Shown: positions 34,556 through 43,570, numbered from the stretch's first letter. The stretch: DNA of 64,000 nt from Flavobacterium soli DSM 19725 (GCF_000422705.1 NZ_AUGO01000002.1:62001-126000); one strand, 5' to 3'. A program made the numbers and translations. The notes: generated by a model from the letters alone, not told the origin.

Positions 34556-34927
34556 ATGTTTGGAATAGGCGGTTCAGAAATATTTTTTATTATTATAGTT
34601 GTCGTGATGCTTTTTGGTGCTGATAAAGTACCAGAAATCGCTAGGACTCTAGGTAAAGGAATGGCCCAGCTGAAAAATGCAACAAACGATATTAAAAGTG
34701 AAATCCAGAGAAGTGCCGAAGATAGCGGTTTAGACAGGAAAACCTTGACGGGTGGATTTACCGAAGAAATTGATAATGTAAAGCAAGGATTTAATAAGAT
34801 GGTTGGTGAAAACACGCCAGAGAATCCGTTAAATATCAGTTCTATTACTGGTGATATTGAATCTGAGATCAGCAAAGCCAAGGAAAATATCGAAGACATG
34901 ACGGGACCTATCAAAAGACAGCGATAA
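34556..34927 (+). CDS. tatA: Sec-independent translocase subunit TatA/TatE
   Basis: This 123-residue protein has the TatA plan: a short N-terminal membrane helix (SEIFFIIIVVVMLFGADK), a hinge (FGADKVPE), an amphipathic helix (IARTLGKGMAQLKNATND) and a charged tail. TatA oligomers form the twin-arginine protein export pore in the inner membrane. The stop overlaps the ATG of the PAP2 gene by one base (TAATG), so the two are coupled. The tail is longer than in minimal TatA proteins, which leaves TatB as a lesser alternative. Confidence 0.9.
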   Translation: MFGIGGSEIFFIIIVVVMLFGADKVPEIARTLGKGMAQLKNATNDIKSEIQRSAEDSGLDRKTLTGGFTEEIDNVKQGFNKMVGENTPENPLNISSITGDIESEISKAKENIEDMTGPIKRQR

Positions 34928-35496
34928 TGTTAGACTATTTAATAGAACTTGATCGTAATCTTTTTGTTTGCCTAAATGGATTGGGCTCTGAAAGATGGGA
35001 TGCTTTTTTTCTCCATATTACAAAACAACTCAATTGGTGGCCTTATTTTTTACTGCTTATTTTTTTACTCCTAAAAAAAATAACCCCTAAACAATTCTTA
35101 TTATTGGTTTTGGTTTTGGCAGCCTTTTTTGTTTTCACAGATCAAATGACCAACTTGGTCAAAAATACTGTCGAACGTTTCCGACCCGTAAATGATCCAG
35201 GTTTAAAAGATATGATTCGTGTTGTGAAATCGAGCAGTAGTTGGAGCTTTTTCTCAGGGCATGCTTCCAATTCTAGCGGTTCAACCTTAATTTTATTTTT
35301 AATTTTAAGAAAATACTATAAATACGCCTTTTTAATGTTTCTTTTCCCACTTCTTTTTGCCTATACCCGAATTTATTTGGGATTGCATTTTCCGGGTGAT
35401 ATTCTGGCAGGTTATGCCTTCGGATTGATGAGTGGATTTGGATTTTACAAACTATTCTGCTATTTGCATACAAAATACAACTTGACCGACCGATAA
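34927..35496 (+). CDS. PAP2 superfamily membrane phosphatase
   Basis: This 189-residue integral membrane protein has about five helices. The three PAP2 signature parts are present: KNTVERFRP, SFFSGHAS (general-acid His) and RIYLGLHFPGDILAG (nucleophilic His). It probably dephosphorylates a lipid phosphate such as undecaprenyl diphosphate or phosphatidic acid; the substrate cannot be chosen from sequence. It is coupled to tatA by a one-base overlap. Confidence 0.92.
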   Translation: MLDYLIELDRNLFVCLNGLGSERWDAFFLHITKQLNWWPYFLLLIFLLLKKITPKQFLLLVLVLAAFFVFTDQMTNLVKNTVERFRPVNDPGLKDMIRVVKSSSSWSFFSGHASNSSGSTLILFLILRKYYKYAFLMFLFPLLFAYTRIYLGLHFPGDILAGYAFGLMSGFGFYKLFCYLHTKYNLTDR

Positions 35497-35499
35497 ACA

Positions 35500-35540
35500 A
35501 AACAAAAATGCTTTCAATTAGAAAGCGTTTTGTTTTTTTA
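35500..35540. terminator. Bidirectional terminator between PAP2 and O-methyltransferase genes
   Basis: An ACAAAA-ATGCTTTC arm pairs with GAAAGC-GTTTTGT around AATTA, followed by a T-tract. The two genes converge here. Confidence 0.8.
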
Positions 35541-36179
35541 TAGCACCCGACTAACAGTCAATCCATCTCTAATTGGTAACAAGACGGTTTCGACTCTAGG
35601 GTCTTCTTTTAATTTTTTATTATATTCCAATAAAACATTTGTACTTAAGTCTTTAGGGTTTGGTGTCTCCAAAACTTTCCCGCTCCACAACACATTATCG
35701 GATAAAATAATACCGGCCTTGTTCATTTTAGGAAGAATGATTTCAAAATAGGTAAGGTAATTTTCCTTGTCGGCATCCACAAAAACCAAATCATATTTTT
35801 TATCTAAAGTTGGAATAATCTCAGTGGCATCTCCCAAATGCTGAAAGATTTGGCTTTTCCAATCAGATAAATCAAAATATTTTTTCTGAAAATCCATCAA
35901 TTCTTCGTTGATGTCGATTGTATCAACGGTTCCATTTTTCTGCATTCCTTCACAAAGGCATAAAGTAGCATAACCGGTATAAGTGCCAATTTCTAAAATA
36001 TTTACAGGTCGTATTAATTTTGAAAGCATACTCAAAACACGTCCTTGAAAATGACCGCTCAGCATTCGTGGTAATAAAATTTTCTGATGTGTTTCACGAT
36101 TCAAGGCAGATAAAAGTGCGGGTTCGTTTTCAGAATGATTGGAAACGTAGTCTTCTAATTCTTGGGATATAAAATGCAT
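35538..36179 (-). CDS. O-methyltransferase (class I, COMT-like)
   Basis: This cytoplasmic SAM-dependent methyltransferase has ILEIGTYTGYATLCL (SAM-binding loop), VDTIDINEELM, YDLVFVDADKENYLTYFE (metal-binding Asp) and ILSDNVLWSGKV, as in cation-dependent catechol-type O-methyltransferases. I start at 36179 (MHFISQEL, 213 residues) rather than 36197, because a TATCTTTG -7 box lies at 36195-36202 and would overlap the longer start. The natural substrate is unknown. Confidence 0.92.
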   Translation of the reverse strand: MHFISQELEDYVSNHSENEPALLSALNRETHQKILLPRMLSGHFQGRVLSMLSKLIRPVNILEIGTYTGYATLCLCEGMQKNGTVDTIDINEELMDFQKKYFDLSDWKSQIFQHLGDATEIIPTLDKKYDLVFVDADKENYLTYFEIILPKMNKAGIILSDNVLWSGKVLETPNPKDLSTNVLLEYNKKLKEDPRVETVLLPIRDGLTVSRVL

Positions 36180-36194
36180 TTCTTCCTTTTTTTG

Positions 36195-36202
36195 CAAAGA
36201 TA
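36195..36202 (-). promoter_or_regulatory. -7 box of the O-methyltransferase gene (TATCTTTG)
   Basis: The minus strand reads TATCTTTG, an exact consensus match, 15 bp before the ATG at 36179. It decides in favour of the shorter protein. Confidence 0.55.
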
Positions 36203-36276
36203 AAGAATGGAAGGATTATAATTTCATATCTGATATTTTTTTATATTTTTACAAAAATTAATTAATTTGTTACATA

Positions 36277-38541
36277 ATGAAATTTAAGATTACCATTTTC
36301 TGTATTCTAATCTCCTTTTTAGAAATGCATGCACAGGTTACTAATGAAGGAAAGCCAGTAAGTTGGAGTTTGGAGTATAAACAAAAATTAGCTCCGATAG
36401 TACTTCCAGAAATTGATTTAAAAACATTACAGGCCGAAGATGCAATAAACGACCAGCGAAAAGATTTGCCTTGGCGTTTTGGACAAGAAATCATTGTAGA
36501 TTATAACCTAGGGAATTCAGGACAATGGACCACATTGGACAATGGCGATAGAATTTGGAGAATCCGTTTTCAATCGAAAGGTGCAAAAACGATGAACTTT
36601 ATCTTTAGCGATTTTTATATGCCCGAAGGAGCAACACTATATCTTTATAATAGTACACATACGGATTTGTTAGGAGCCTATGATGCAAAACAAAATAATG
36701 ATCAAAGGGTTTTAGGAACATGGTTGGTAAACGGAGCTGATATTTGGCTGGAATATTTCGAACCAAAAGCTCAACTAGATAAAGGGAAACTGGAAATTTT
36801 TAAAGTAGTTCATGGTTATAGAACATCTGACGAAAATCTAAAAGCTGTTGATGATGATCTGAATTCGGCTGGAAAATGCAACTACGATGTCGATTGTGTA
36901 ATGGGAAGCATTGATTCCATGAAAAACATCAACAAAAAATCGGTTGGTTTAATGATAACCAATAACAATAGTTTTTGTACGGGAGCCTTGATCAACAATA
37001 CCAGTAACGATGGAACTCCTTATTTTTTGACTGCAAATCATTGCTATTCTAATCCTGCAACTTGGTCGTTCCGATTCAAGTGGATCAGTCCCAACCCAGT
37101 TTGTGCTCAAAATTTGCAAAGTACCAACACGACGGGGTATTTAACCATCAGTGGTGCAACTTTAAAGGCAAAACGTTATGAGTCGGATTTTTGTCTGGTT
37201 CAAATAAACAATGCAATTCCGTCCACTTGGGATGTGAAATGGGCCGGTTGGGATAGAAGTACAACTGCACCACCATCGGTTTTTGGGATTCACCATCCTG
37301 CTGGAGCGATTATGAAAGTGTGTTTAGATAACGGAGCTCCATCTTCGTTTAATGATAACGGAAACTACTGGCAGGTAAACGATTGGACTCAAGGTGTTAC
37401 TGAAGGAGGTTCGTCAGGTTCTCCACTTTTTAACCATCAAGGTAGAATTATTGGACAATTATGGAGAGGTTCGGCAGCTTGTAGCGGAATTGTGGATAAT
37501 GGTGGGTCAGATGATTATGGGAGATTCAATACGTCTTGGAATACAGGAACAACAGCAGCATCAAGATTAAAAGATTGGCTGGATCCTACAAACACTAATT
37601 TGATGACTACAGATGTCTATCCTCCAGATGTGGTGTATGCCGTAAATGCAAAAGCTTCAATTGTTGGAATTACTGCCCCATTGTGTAGTGCTCAAATTAC
37701 GCCTTCGATAAAAATAACGAATAATGGTTCCAGTGTTTTAACATCGGCTACACTAAAATACAATTTGAATACCAATCCCCAAACCACAATCAACTGGACT
37801 GGTAACCTGTTACAAGGACAAAGTGCAGATGTTGCAGTTGGAACTTTAACAGTTGCAAATGGCGAAAATACTTTCAATGCTACCGTTGAAAGTCCAAACG
37901 GAACAGTTGACGGATTTCCAAGCGACAATACAACTTTATTTAATTTTAGTACAGTGACAACATACGAAACCACTCAAGTAGTTTTTCAGTTGAATACTGA
38001 TGATTATGGTGATGAAACATCTTGGGACGTAAAAGATGCTAATGATGTTGTCGTTGCTTCTGGCGGAAATTATCCTAATGAAACTACCATAAACCAAACA
38101 ATTGATTTGCCAGCTGATGGCTGCTACACTTTTACGATTAATGATGATGCCGCTGACGGAATTTGTTGTGATTATGGTTTCGGAAGTTATTCACTAAAAA
38201 CGACAGATAATGTCATCATTATCCAAGGAGGTGATTTCGGAAGTGGGGAATCCATAACCTTTGGAGCTTCTGAAAACCTTTCTACAGATGATTTTGCTTC
38301 TGCAAATTTCTTAAAAGTATATCCAAATCCATCAAACGGAATTTTCAATTTGAAATTTGATACAACTGTGGATTTTCAATTTGAAGTGTATAATCTATTA
38401 GGACAAACCATCAAAAAAGGAAGCTCAAATAGCAACCAGCATCAAATTGATTTATCTGGTAATGCAGAAGGCGTTTACCTTTTAAAAGTAACCGATGTGG
38501 TTTCAAACAAAACCAAGAATTTCAAACTTATAAAAGAATAA
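36277..38541 (+). CDS. T9SS-exported trypsin-like serine protease, type A sorting domain
   Basis: This 754-residue protease resembles lysyl endopeptidase. A signal peptide ends at MHAQ (residue 20). A propeptide-like region runs to about 200, followed by the catalytic domain with TANHC (His 255), SDFCLVQ (Asp 304) and EGGSSGSP (Ser 380). CARDB-like and beta domains follow (about 455-660). The last 80 residues (VYPNPSNGIFNLKF to the C-terminal KNFKLIKE) are a T9SS type A sorting domain. The enzyme is therefore secreted or attached to the cell surface by T9SS. It forms its own unit, ended by a strong terminator at 38545-38574. Confidence 0.94.
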   Translation: MKFKITIFCILISFLEMHAQVTNEGKPVSWSLEYKQKLAPIVLPEIDLKTLQAEDAINDQRKDLPWRFGQEIIVDYNLGNSGQWTTLDNGDRIWRIRFQSKGAKTMNFIFSDFYMPEGATLYLYNSTHTDLLGAYDAKQNNDQRVLGTWLVNGADIWLEYFEPKAQLDKGKLEIFKVVHGYRTSDENLKAVDDDLNSAGKCNYDVDCVMGSIDSMKNINKKSVGLMITNNNSFCTGALINNTSNDGTPYFLTANHCYSNPATWSFRFKWISPNPVCAQNLQSTNTTGYLTISGATLKAKRYESDFCLVQINNAIPSTWDVKWAGWDRSTTAPPSVFGIHHPAGAIMKVCLDNGAPSSFNDNGNYWQVNDWTQGVTEGGSSGSPLFNHQGRIIGQLWRGSAACSGIVDNGGSDDYGRFNTSWNTGTTAASRLKDWLDPTNTNLMTTDVYPPDVVYAVNAKASIVGITAPLCSAQITPSIKITNNGSSVLTSATLKYNLNTNPQTTINWTGNLLQGQSADVAVGTLTVANGENTFNATVESPNGTVDGFPSDNTTLFNFSTVTTYETTQVVFQLNTDDYGDETSWDVKDANDVVVASGGNYPNETTINQTIDLPADGCYTFTINDDAADGICCDYGFGSYSLKTTDNVIIIQGGDFGSGESITFGASENLSTDDFASANFLKVYPNPSNGIFNLKFDTTVDFQFEVYNLLGQTIKKGSSNSNQHQIDLSGNAEGVYLLKVTDVVSNKTKNFKLIKE

Positions 38542-38544
38542 TAC

Positions 38545-38574
38545 AAAAAGGGAGCATTTTAGCTCCCTTTTTTT
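38545..38574 (+). terminator. Rho-independent terminator of the serine protease gene
   Basis: AAAGGGAGC (38547-38555) pairs with GCTCCCTTT (38562-38570) around ATTTTA, followed by a T-tract. Confidence 0.95.
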
Positions 38575-38591
38575 ATGCAAAACAATTTCAG

Positions 38592-38599
38592 TACTTTTG
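38592..38599 (+). promoter_or_regulatory. -7 box of rlmN (TACTTTTG), almost at the start codon
   Basis: TACTTTTG is an exact -7 match and ends only 4 bp before the rlmN ATG at 38604. The transcript would start at or very near the ATG, so it may be leaderless. Confidence 0.5.
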
Positions 38600-38603
38600 C
38601 ACC

Positions 38604-39647
38604 ATGCAAATCGAGAAAAAGGACATCAGGGCATTATCAAAAGACCAATTGCGTGAATTTTTTGTTTCCAATGGAGACAAAGCCTTTCGCGGTAATCAGG
38701 TCTATGAATGGCTTTGGAGCAAAGGAGCTCATCAATTTGATGACATGACCAATGTAGCAAAACCAACACGCCAGATGCTCGAAGAACATTTTGTCATTAA
38801 CCACATCAAGGTCGACCAAATGCAACGAAGCGAGGACGGAACTGTGAAAAACGCCGTTCGCCTTCACGACGGTCTTGTGGTAGAATCCGTTCTGATTCCA
38901 ACCGCAACCCGAACAACGGCTTGTGTTTCGAGCCAAGTAGGTTGCAGTCTCGATTGCAATTTTTGTGCAACCGCACGATTAAAAAGAATGCGAAACCTTG
39001 GTCCAGACGAAATCTATGACCAAGTTGTAGCCATCGATCGTGAAAGCCGTTTGTACCACAACCATCCCTTGTCCAACATCGTTTTTATGGGAATGGGCGA
39101 ACCGTTGATGAACTACAATAACGTGCTCAAAGCCATCGAAATGATTACTTCGCCAGAAGGTTTGGGGATGTCACCAAAGCGCATCATGGTTTCAACATCA
39201 GGAGTGCCAAAAATGATTAAAAAGTTGGCAGACGATGAAGTAAAATTCAAACTTGCCGTTTCCCTTCATTCCGCAATCGACGAAATTCGTTCTCGAATCA
39301 TGCCGTTCAGCAAGAATTTTCCACTGGCCGATTTACGCGAAGCATTAGAATATTGGTATAGAAAAACCAAAAGCAAGGTTTCCTATGAATATGTGGTTTG
39401 GAAAGGCATTAACGACAACAAGGAATCCATCGATGCACTCGTGAAATTCTGTAAATATGTTCCCTGCAAGGTCAACCTGATCGAATACAACCCCATCGAC
39501 GATGGCGAGTTCCAGCAAGCTTCAGAGGAATCTATAAATGCCTACATTAAAGCACTCGAAGCCACCGGAATCGTAGTAAAAGTACGTCGTAGCCGTGGAA
39601 AAGACATCGATGCCGCATGTGGACAATTGGCTAATAAAGAAGCATAG
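38604..39647 (+). CDS. rlmN: 23S rRNA (adenine-2503) methyltransferase RlmN
   Basis: This radical SAM enzyme of 347 residues methylates C2 of A2503 in 23S rRNA and A37 of some tRNAs. The iron-sulfur motif GCSLDCNFC gives Cys 114, 118 and 121. FMGMGEPLMNY is the SAM-binding GGEP-like segment, and the late DAACGQL holds the methyl-transfer Cys. Codons ending in C look more frequent by eye here than in neighbouring genes, which may reflect expression level rather than transfer. The leader appears to be only a few bases long. Confidence 0.97.
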   Translation: MQIEKKDIRALSKDQLREFFVSNGDKAFRGNQVYEWLWSKGAHQFDDMTNVAKPTRQMLEEHFVINHIKVDQMQRSEDGTVKNAVRLHDGLVVESVLIPTATRTTACVSSQVGCSLDCNFCATARLKRMRNLGPDEIYDQVVAIDRESRLYHNHPLSNIVFMGMGEPLMNYNNVLKAIEMITSPEGLGMSPKRIMVSTSGVPKMIKKLADDEVKFKLAVSLHSAIDEIRSRIMPFSKNFPLADLREALEYWYRKTKSKVSYEYVVWKGINDNKESIDALVKFCKYVPCKVNLIEYNPIDDGEFQQASEESINAYIKALEATGIVVKVRRSRGKDIDAACGQLANKEA

Positions 39648-39660
39648 TTTTTTAGGAGCA

Positions 39661-39800
39661 AATCGTTAGGGCATTTTCATCCCGAAGCTTCGGGACATTT
39701 TCCCGCTTTTCGTTCCCAATCTTTTCTTTTTTTTAAGAAAAAAAAGAAAAGGATTTCCAATTCTCCCGAAGCTTCGGGACGGGGCTAGGGAAAAATCTTT
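39661..39800. repeat. Structured intergenic repeat with two TCCCGAAGCTTCGGGA palindromes
   Basis: Two perfect copies of the palindrome (39680-39695 and 39764-39779) bracket an inner CTTTTCTTTTTTTT...AAAAAAAAGAAAAG inverted repeat (about 39721-39750). TTTTCCCGCTTTTCG lies on the left and GGGGCTAGGG on the right. The whole looks like a foldable dispersed element. No reading frame crosses it. It separates rlmN from the polyprenyl synthetase gene. Confidence 0.65.
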
Positions 39801-39888
39801 AGGCATTCTTTAAACTTTCACGCTAATCACAGCCCAAATCTTTTAATCCTTCAATCTTTAAATCTTTTAATTTTAAAATCAATAGCCG

Positions 39889-39896
39889 TATATTTG
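39889..39896 (+). promoter_or_regulatory. -7 box of the polyprenyl synthetase gene (TATATTTG)
   Basis: TATATTTG is an exact consensus match that ends 6 bp before the ATG at 39903, again implying a very short leader. Confidence 0.55.
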
Positions 39897-39902
39897 CCAT
39901 CA

Positions 39903-40880
39903 ATGAAAATTACCGAGCAAATAAAACAGCCCATTCAAAAGGAAATGGAACTTTTCGAAAAGAAGTTCCAAGATTCCATGACTTCAAAAGTGGCTTTGCT
40001 CAACCGCATCACCTATTATATTGTCAACCGAAAAGGAAAACAAATGCGACCGATGTTTGTTTTTCTAACCGCCAAAATGCTTTCGGGCGGAACGGTAAAC
40101 GAGCGAACCTATCGTGGTGCTTCGGTAATTGAATTGATTCATACTGCAACTTTGGTTCACGACGATGTGGTGGACGATTCCAATAGAAGAAGAGGTTTTT
40201 TTTCCATCAATGCGCTTTGGAAAAACAAGATTGCCGTCCTCGTTGGCGATTATCTGCTTTCTAAAGGGTTATTGCTTTCCATTGACAATGGCGATTTCGA
40301 TTTGTTAAAGATCATTTCCGTAGCCGTTCGCGAAATGAGTGAAGGCGAATTACTTCAGATAGAAAAAGCACGCCGTCTGGACATTACCGAAGACGTCTAC
40401 TACGAAATCATCCGACAAAAAACCGCTACCTTAATTGCTGCTTGTTGTGCTCTTGGTGCTAAATCGGTAATTGAAGATGAGGTTCAGGTAGAGAATATGC
40501 GAAAATTTGGCGAACTAATCGGAATGGCTTTTCAAATCAAGGATGATTTGTTCGATTATACAGATGATGCCATCGGAAAGCCAACAGGAATCGATATCAA
40601 GGAACAAAAAATGACCTTGCCTTTGATTCATGTTCTCAACAACTGCACAAAAAAGGAAAAGGATTGGCTTATCAATTCGATCAAAAATCATAACAAGGAT
40701 AAAAAAAGGGTGAAGGAAGTTATTGCATTTGTAAAAAACAATAACGGACTTTCGTATGCCGAAGATAAAATGGTAGAATTCCAACAGGAAGCCTTATCTC
40801 TAATCGAAAATTATCCAGATTCTCCATACAAAGATGCTTTGACCTTGATGGTCAACTACGTTATCGAAAGAAAAAAATAA
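39903..40880 (+). CDS. Polyprenyl diphosphate synthase (trans-isoprenyl)
   Basis: This 325-residue enzyme extends allylic diphosphates with isopentenyl diphosphate. The two Asp-rich metal motifs are LVHDDVVDDSNRRRG and QIKDDLFDYTDD. KGKQMRPM near the N-terminus binds the diphosphate. It is of IspB type and probably makes the menaquinone side chain, but product length cannot be fixed from sequence alone. I start at the ATG at 39903; the in-frame TTG at 39894 lies inside the -7 box. Confidence 0.94.
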   Translation: MKITEQIKQPIQKEMELFEKKFQDSMTSKVALLNRITYYIVNRKGKQMRPMFVFLTAKMLSGGTVNERTYRGASVIELIHTATLVHDDVVDDSNRRRGFFSINALWKNKIAVLVGDYLLSKGLLLSIDNGDFDLLKIISVAVREMSEGELLQIEKARRLDITEDVYYEIIRQKTATLIAACCALGAKSVIEDEVQVENMRKFGELIGMAFQIKDDLFDYTDDAIGKPTGIDIKEQKMTLPLIHVLNNCTKKEKDWLINSIKNHNKDKKRVKEVIAFVKNNNGLSYAEDKMVEFQQEALSLIENYPDSPYKDALTLMVNYVIERKK

Positions 40881-41035
40881 TTTTTTTATCGCTGTAAAGT
40901 ATTGATTTTGCTGAATTAAAATATTTTTTAGCACTTTTTTTAATTCTTTATGCAACCATTTTTCAACCCTTCTCGTCTATGTAATAGAAGTCGGTTAGAA
41001 ACAGGATTTCAATCAAAAACAAAACAAAAACAAAG

Positions 41036-41596
41036 TTGAAGGTAATTAATTTACATCAGGACGAAAAGGATTTGATCCGACAGGCTGCCGAAAACAACAG
41101 GCACGCTCAGCATCAAATATATTCTAAATTTTCGCCTAAAATGTTAAGCGTTTGCCGTCAATATATAAAAGATGTTCATCAGGCAGAAGATATTATGATT
41201 ACTGCTTTTATGAAAGTTTTTACCAACCTGAAGAATTTTGAAAGCAAAGGAAGTTTCGAAGGTTGGATTAGAAGAATTATGGTGAATGAAAGCATATCTT
41301 TTATCCGAGCCCAAAAAAGAGTAAGCTTTCTGGAAGACGAATATTATAAGGAAGAAAGTTTCAACAACATCGAAAGCAATTTTTCTGTAGAAGATATTCA
41401 ATCGTTGATAGATAGTTTGCCAGATGGCTATAAGATGATTTTCAACCTTTATGCCATCGAAGGTTATAAGCACAAGGAAATCGCCGAGATGTTAGGGATT
41501 AATGAGGGAACATCAAAATCACAGTTATCGCATGCTAGGAAAATGTTGCAGGAACAGATTAACAAGTTAAAGAATTATGACAATGGAACCGAATAA
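41036..41596 (+). CDS. ECF-type RNA polymerase sigma factor
   Basis: This 186-residue sigma-70 family protein has only regions 2 and 4. Region 2 spans ILKDVHQ-like QYIKDVHQAEDIMITAFMKV and GWIRRIMVNESISFIR. Region 4 is SLPDGYKMIFNLYAIEGYKHKEIAEMLG, then GTSKSQLSHARKML. The start codon is TTG at 41036; no ATG lies between it and region 2. The next gene overlaps by 20 nt and encodes a single-span membrane protein, the place where an anti-sigma factor is often found. Its regulon is unknown. Confidence 0.92.
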   Translation: MKVINLHQDEKDLIRQAAENNRHAQHQIYSKFSPKMLSVCRQYIKDVHQAEDIMITAFMKVFTNLKNFESKGSFEGWIRRIMVNESISFIRAQKRVSFLEDEYYKEESFNNIESNFSVEDIQSLIDSLPDGYKMIFNLYAIEGYKHKEIAEMLGINEGTSKSQLSHARKMLQEQINKLKNYDNGTE

Positions 41597-42308
41597 TAAT
41601 ATATATAACCAGTTTAGAGAAAAGCTAAACAGCAGGGAAATCAAGCCTTCTGAAAACGCCTGGGACCGTCTTGATGCAATGCTTGCGGTTGCCGACTCGA
41701 ACAATACTGTTGAGGAGAAGAAAAAATCAAAAAGAGGTTTCAGTTGGATGCACATCGCGGCAAGCTTTCTTGGATTTATATTAATTGTTACAGTTTTTTT
41801 AAGTCAAACAGAAGAATTGATTGATGTTGAAAAAGCACCAATAGTAAACGAAACAACCATAATTCCTTCTGAAGAGGAAGTCGTTAAAACGGAGACAATC
41901 ACTCCGAAAGAAGAACAAACTGTAGCAAAAACAGAAAACAAATTAAGTAAAAAGCATAAAAACTCAATCATCAATCAAAATTCAATCAATCAAAACCAAA
42001 CTGTTGTACGTCATCAAGATGAAATTGTTGAAAAGCAGCAACAAATAGCGGATAATGGACAACTGACAACTGAAACCTCACCACAAAAATCTGACTATGC
42101 CAATGTTGACGAGCTTTTGGCGGCAGTTAAGAAAAACAAGAAAGACAAGCTTTTTCAAGACAAGGCTACTGTTAGAGTAAATTCAAGCGATTTGCTTTCG
42201 CAAGTAGATGGTGAGTTGGAGCTTTCTTTCAGGCAAAAAGTAATCAAATCGGTAACTAAAAATTATCAAGAAGTAAAAGTGGCACTAACCACACGAAACC
42301 AAGAATAA
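41577..42308 (+). CDS. Single-span membrane protein, possible anti-sigma factor
   Basis: This 243-residue protein has a soluble N-terminus (about 1-55, with KPSENAWDRLDAMLA), one membrane helix (about 58-78, IAASFLGFILIVTVFL), and a long Lys/Glu/Gln-rich outer part. It overlaps the sigma gene by 20 nt. The position and topology fit an anti-sigma factor, but I do not see a clear zinc-type or FecR-like domain, so this is inference. A later ATG at 41583 would shorten it by two residues. Confidence 0.75.
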   Translation: MTMEPNNNIYNQFREKLNSREIKPSENAWDRLDAMLAVADSNNTVEEKKKSKRGFSWMHIAASFLGFILIVTVFLSQTEELIDVEKAPIVNETTIIPSEEEVVKTETITPKEEQTVAKTENKLSKKHKNSIINQNSINQNQTVVRHQDEIVEKQQQIADNGQLTTETSPQKSDYANVDELLAAVKKNKKDKLFQDKATVRVNSSDLLSQVDGELELSFRQKVIKSVTKNYQEVKVALTTRNQE

Positions 42309-42337
42309 ATCATCAATCATTTTAAAACAAAACTATC

Positions 42338-43393
42338 ATGAGAAATTTAACCATTTACTTAGCAGTATCGGCATGCCTTTTAGTAACTAAAGTGTCTGCC
42401 CAAGAAACCTTCGACGAAAGAGTTAGAGACATTGCTAAAAAAATTGAACTTGTAACCAAAGAAGAAAAAGCGTTGCTTAAAAAAGAAGTTGACGAGGTAA
42501 ACAAGGAAGTAGAAGCTGGAAAATTAACCTATAAAGAAGGAGATGCAAAGAAATTGCAATTGGCCGAAATCAGATCGAACAATATTGAAACAAAAGTAGC
42601 TCAATATGAATCTGAATTAAAAGAGATTGTACAACAAAAAGTAGATGGAAAAATAAAAGACCCTGATACTATTAAAAAATTTAGATTTGTTTGGCGATCT
42701 GATAGTTGGAAAAAGGATGTGCGAAAAAGGGATTCGATACAAAATATAACTTCTGAAAGAAGAACCACTTCACAATTCGTTTTTGCAGCAGGTGTCAATA
42801 ATCTCGTAACCGATGGAGCTGTTGCCAATTCAGATTTTAGATATTGGGGATCCCATTTTTATGAGTGGGGAACTACATGGAACACACGTTTGGCAAAAAA
42901 TAGCAACCTTTTGCATCTGAAATATGGTTTTTCTTTTCAGTATAACAACCTTCGTGCTACAGATAATCGATTGTTTGTAGACAATGGAACAACAACTGAT
43001 CTTGAAACTTCTCCTGTAAATATGAAAGATTCTCGTTTTCGTAATTTAAATCTTGTAGTTCCGGTTCATTTAGAATTTGATTTCAGCAAAAAAATAGAAC
43101 ACGACGGGAAACCTGTTTTCAGATCTCATAAAAGTGTTCGCTTTGGAATTGGAGGTTATGCAGGTGTGAATGTAAAATCGAAACAAATCATCAAATATGA
43201 TATTGATGGCTATAAAACCAAGGAAGTAACCAAAGGGAGTTTCAATGTCAATGATTTTGTTTACGGAGTCAGTACTTACATCGGATATAAAGAAACCAGT
43301 TTGTATCTAAAATACGATTTGAGTCCTTTATTTAAAGACAATGCCATCGACCAAAATAATATTTCTTTAGGAATTCGTTTCGACTTAAATTAA
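42338..43393 (+). CDS. Exported protein with coiled coil and C-terminal beta-barrel
   Basis: This 351-residue protein has a signal peptide ending at VSAQ (residue 22). A highly charged coiled-coil stretch follows (about 25-105, with KEEKALLKKEVDEVNKEVEA). The C-terminal beta-rich domain has alternating aromatic strands and ends in NISLGIRFDLN, typical of outer-membrane barrels of the PorT/OmpA-like kind. It lies 29 bp after the putative anti-sigma gene. Its location and the operon suggest an envelope target or sensor partner of the ECF system. I do not recognise a named family. Confidence 0.75.
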   Translation: MRNLTIYLAVSACLLVTKVSAQETFDERVRDIAKKIELVTKEEKALLKKEVDEVNKEVEAGKLTYKEGDAKKLQLAEIRSNNIETKVAQYESELKEIVQQKVDGKIKDPDTIKKFRFVWRSDSWKKDVRKRDSIQNITSERRTTSQFVFAAGVNNLVTDGAVANSDFRYWGSHFYEWGTTWNTRLAKNSNLLHLKYGFSFQYNNLRATDNRLFVDNGTTTDLETSPVNMKDSRFRNLNLVVPVHLEFDFSKKIEHDGKPVFRSHKSVRFGIGGYAGVNVKSKQIIKYDIDGYKTKEVTKGSFNVNDFVYGVSTYIGYKETSLYLKYDLSPLFKDNAIDQNNISLGIRFDLN

Positions 43394-43425
43394 AAGTTTG
43401 ATTAGTTATTAGTTTATAATGCAAG

Positions 43426-43455
43426 AGTGCTTCTTTCCGGAGGCACTTTTTTTGT
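43426..43455 (+). terminator. Terminator after the ECF operon
   Basis: AGTGCTTC (43426-43433) pairs with GAGGCACT (43440-43447), allowing one G-T pair, followed by a T-tract. Confidence 0.8.
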
Positions 43456-43570
43456 TTTGCAGACGGATTTTTGTTGATTGATTTAGGAAAACATATTGAA
43501 AAAAAATCTTTTATTGAGAGAAAGCCTTCTGTTATTCGCTTTGGAGGTAAACCATTTTTCAAAAAGGTTC

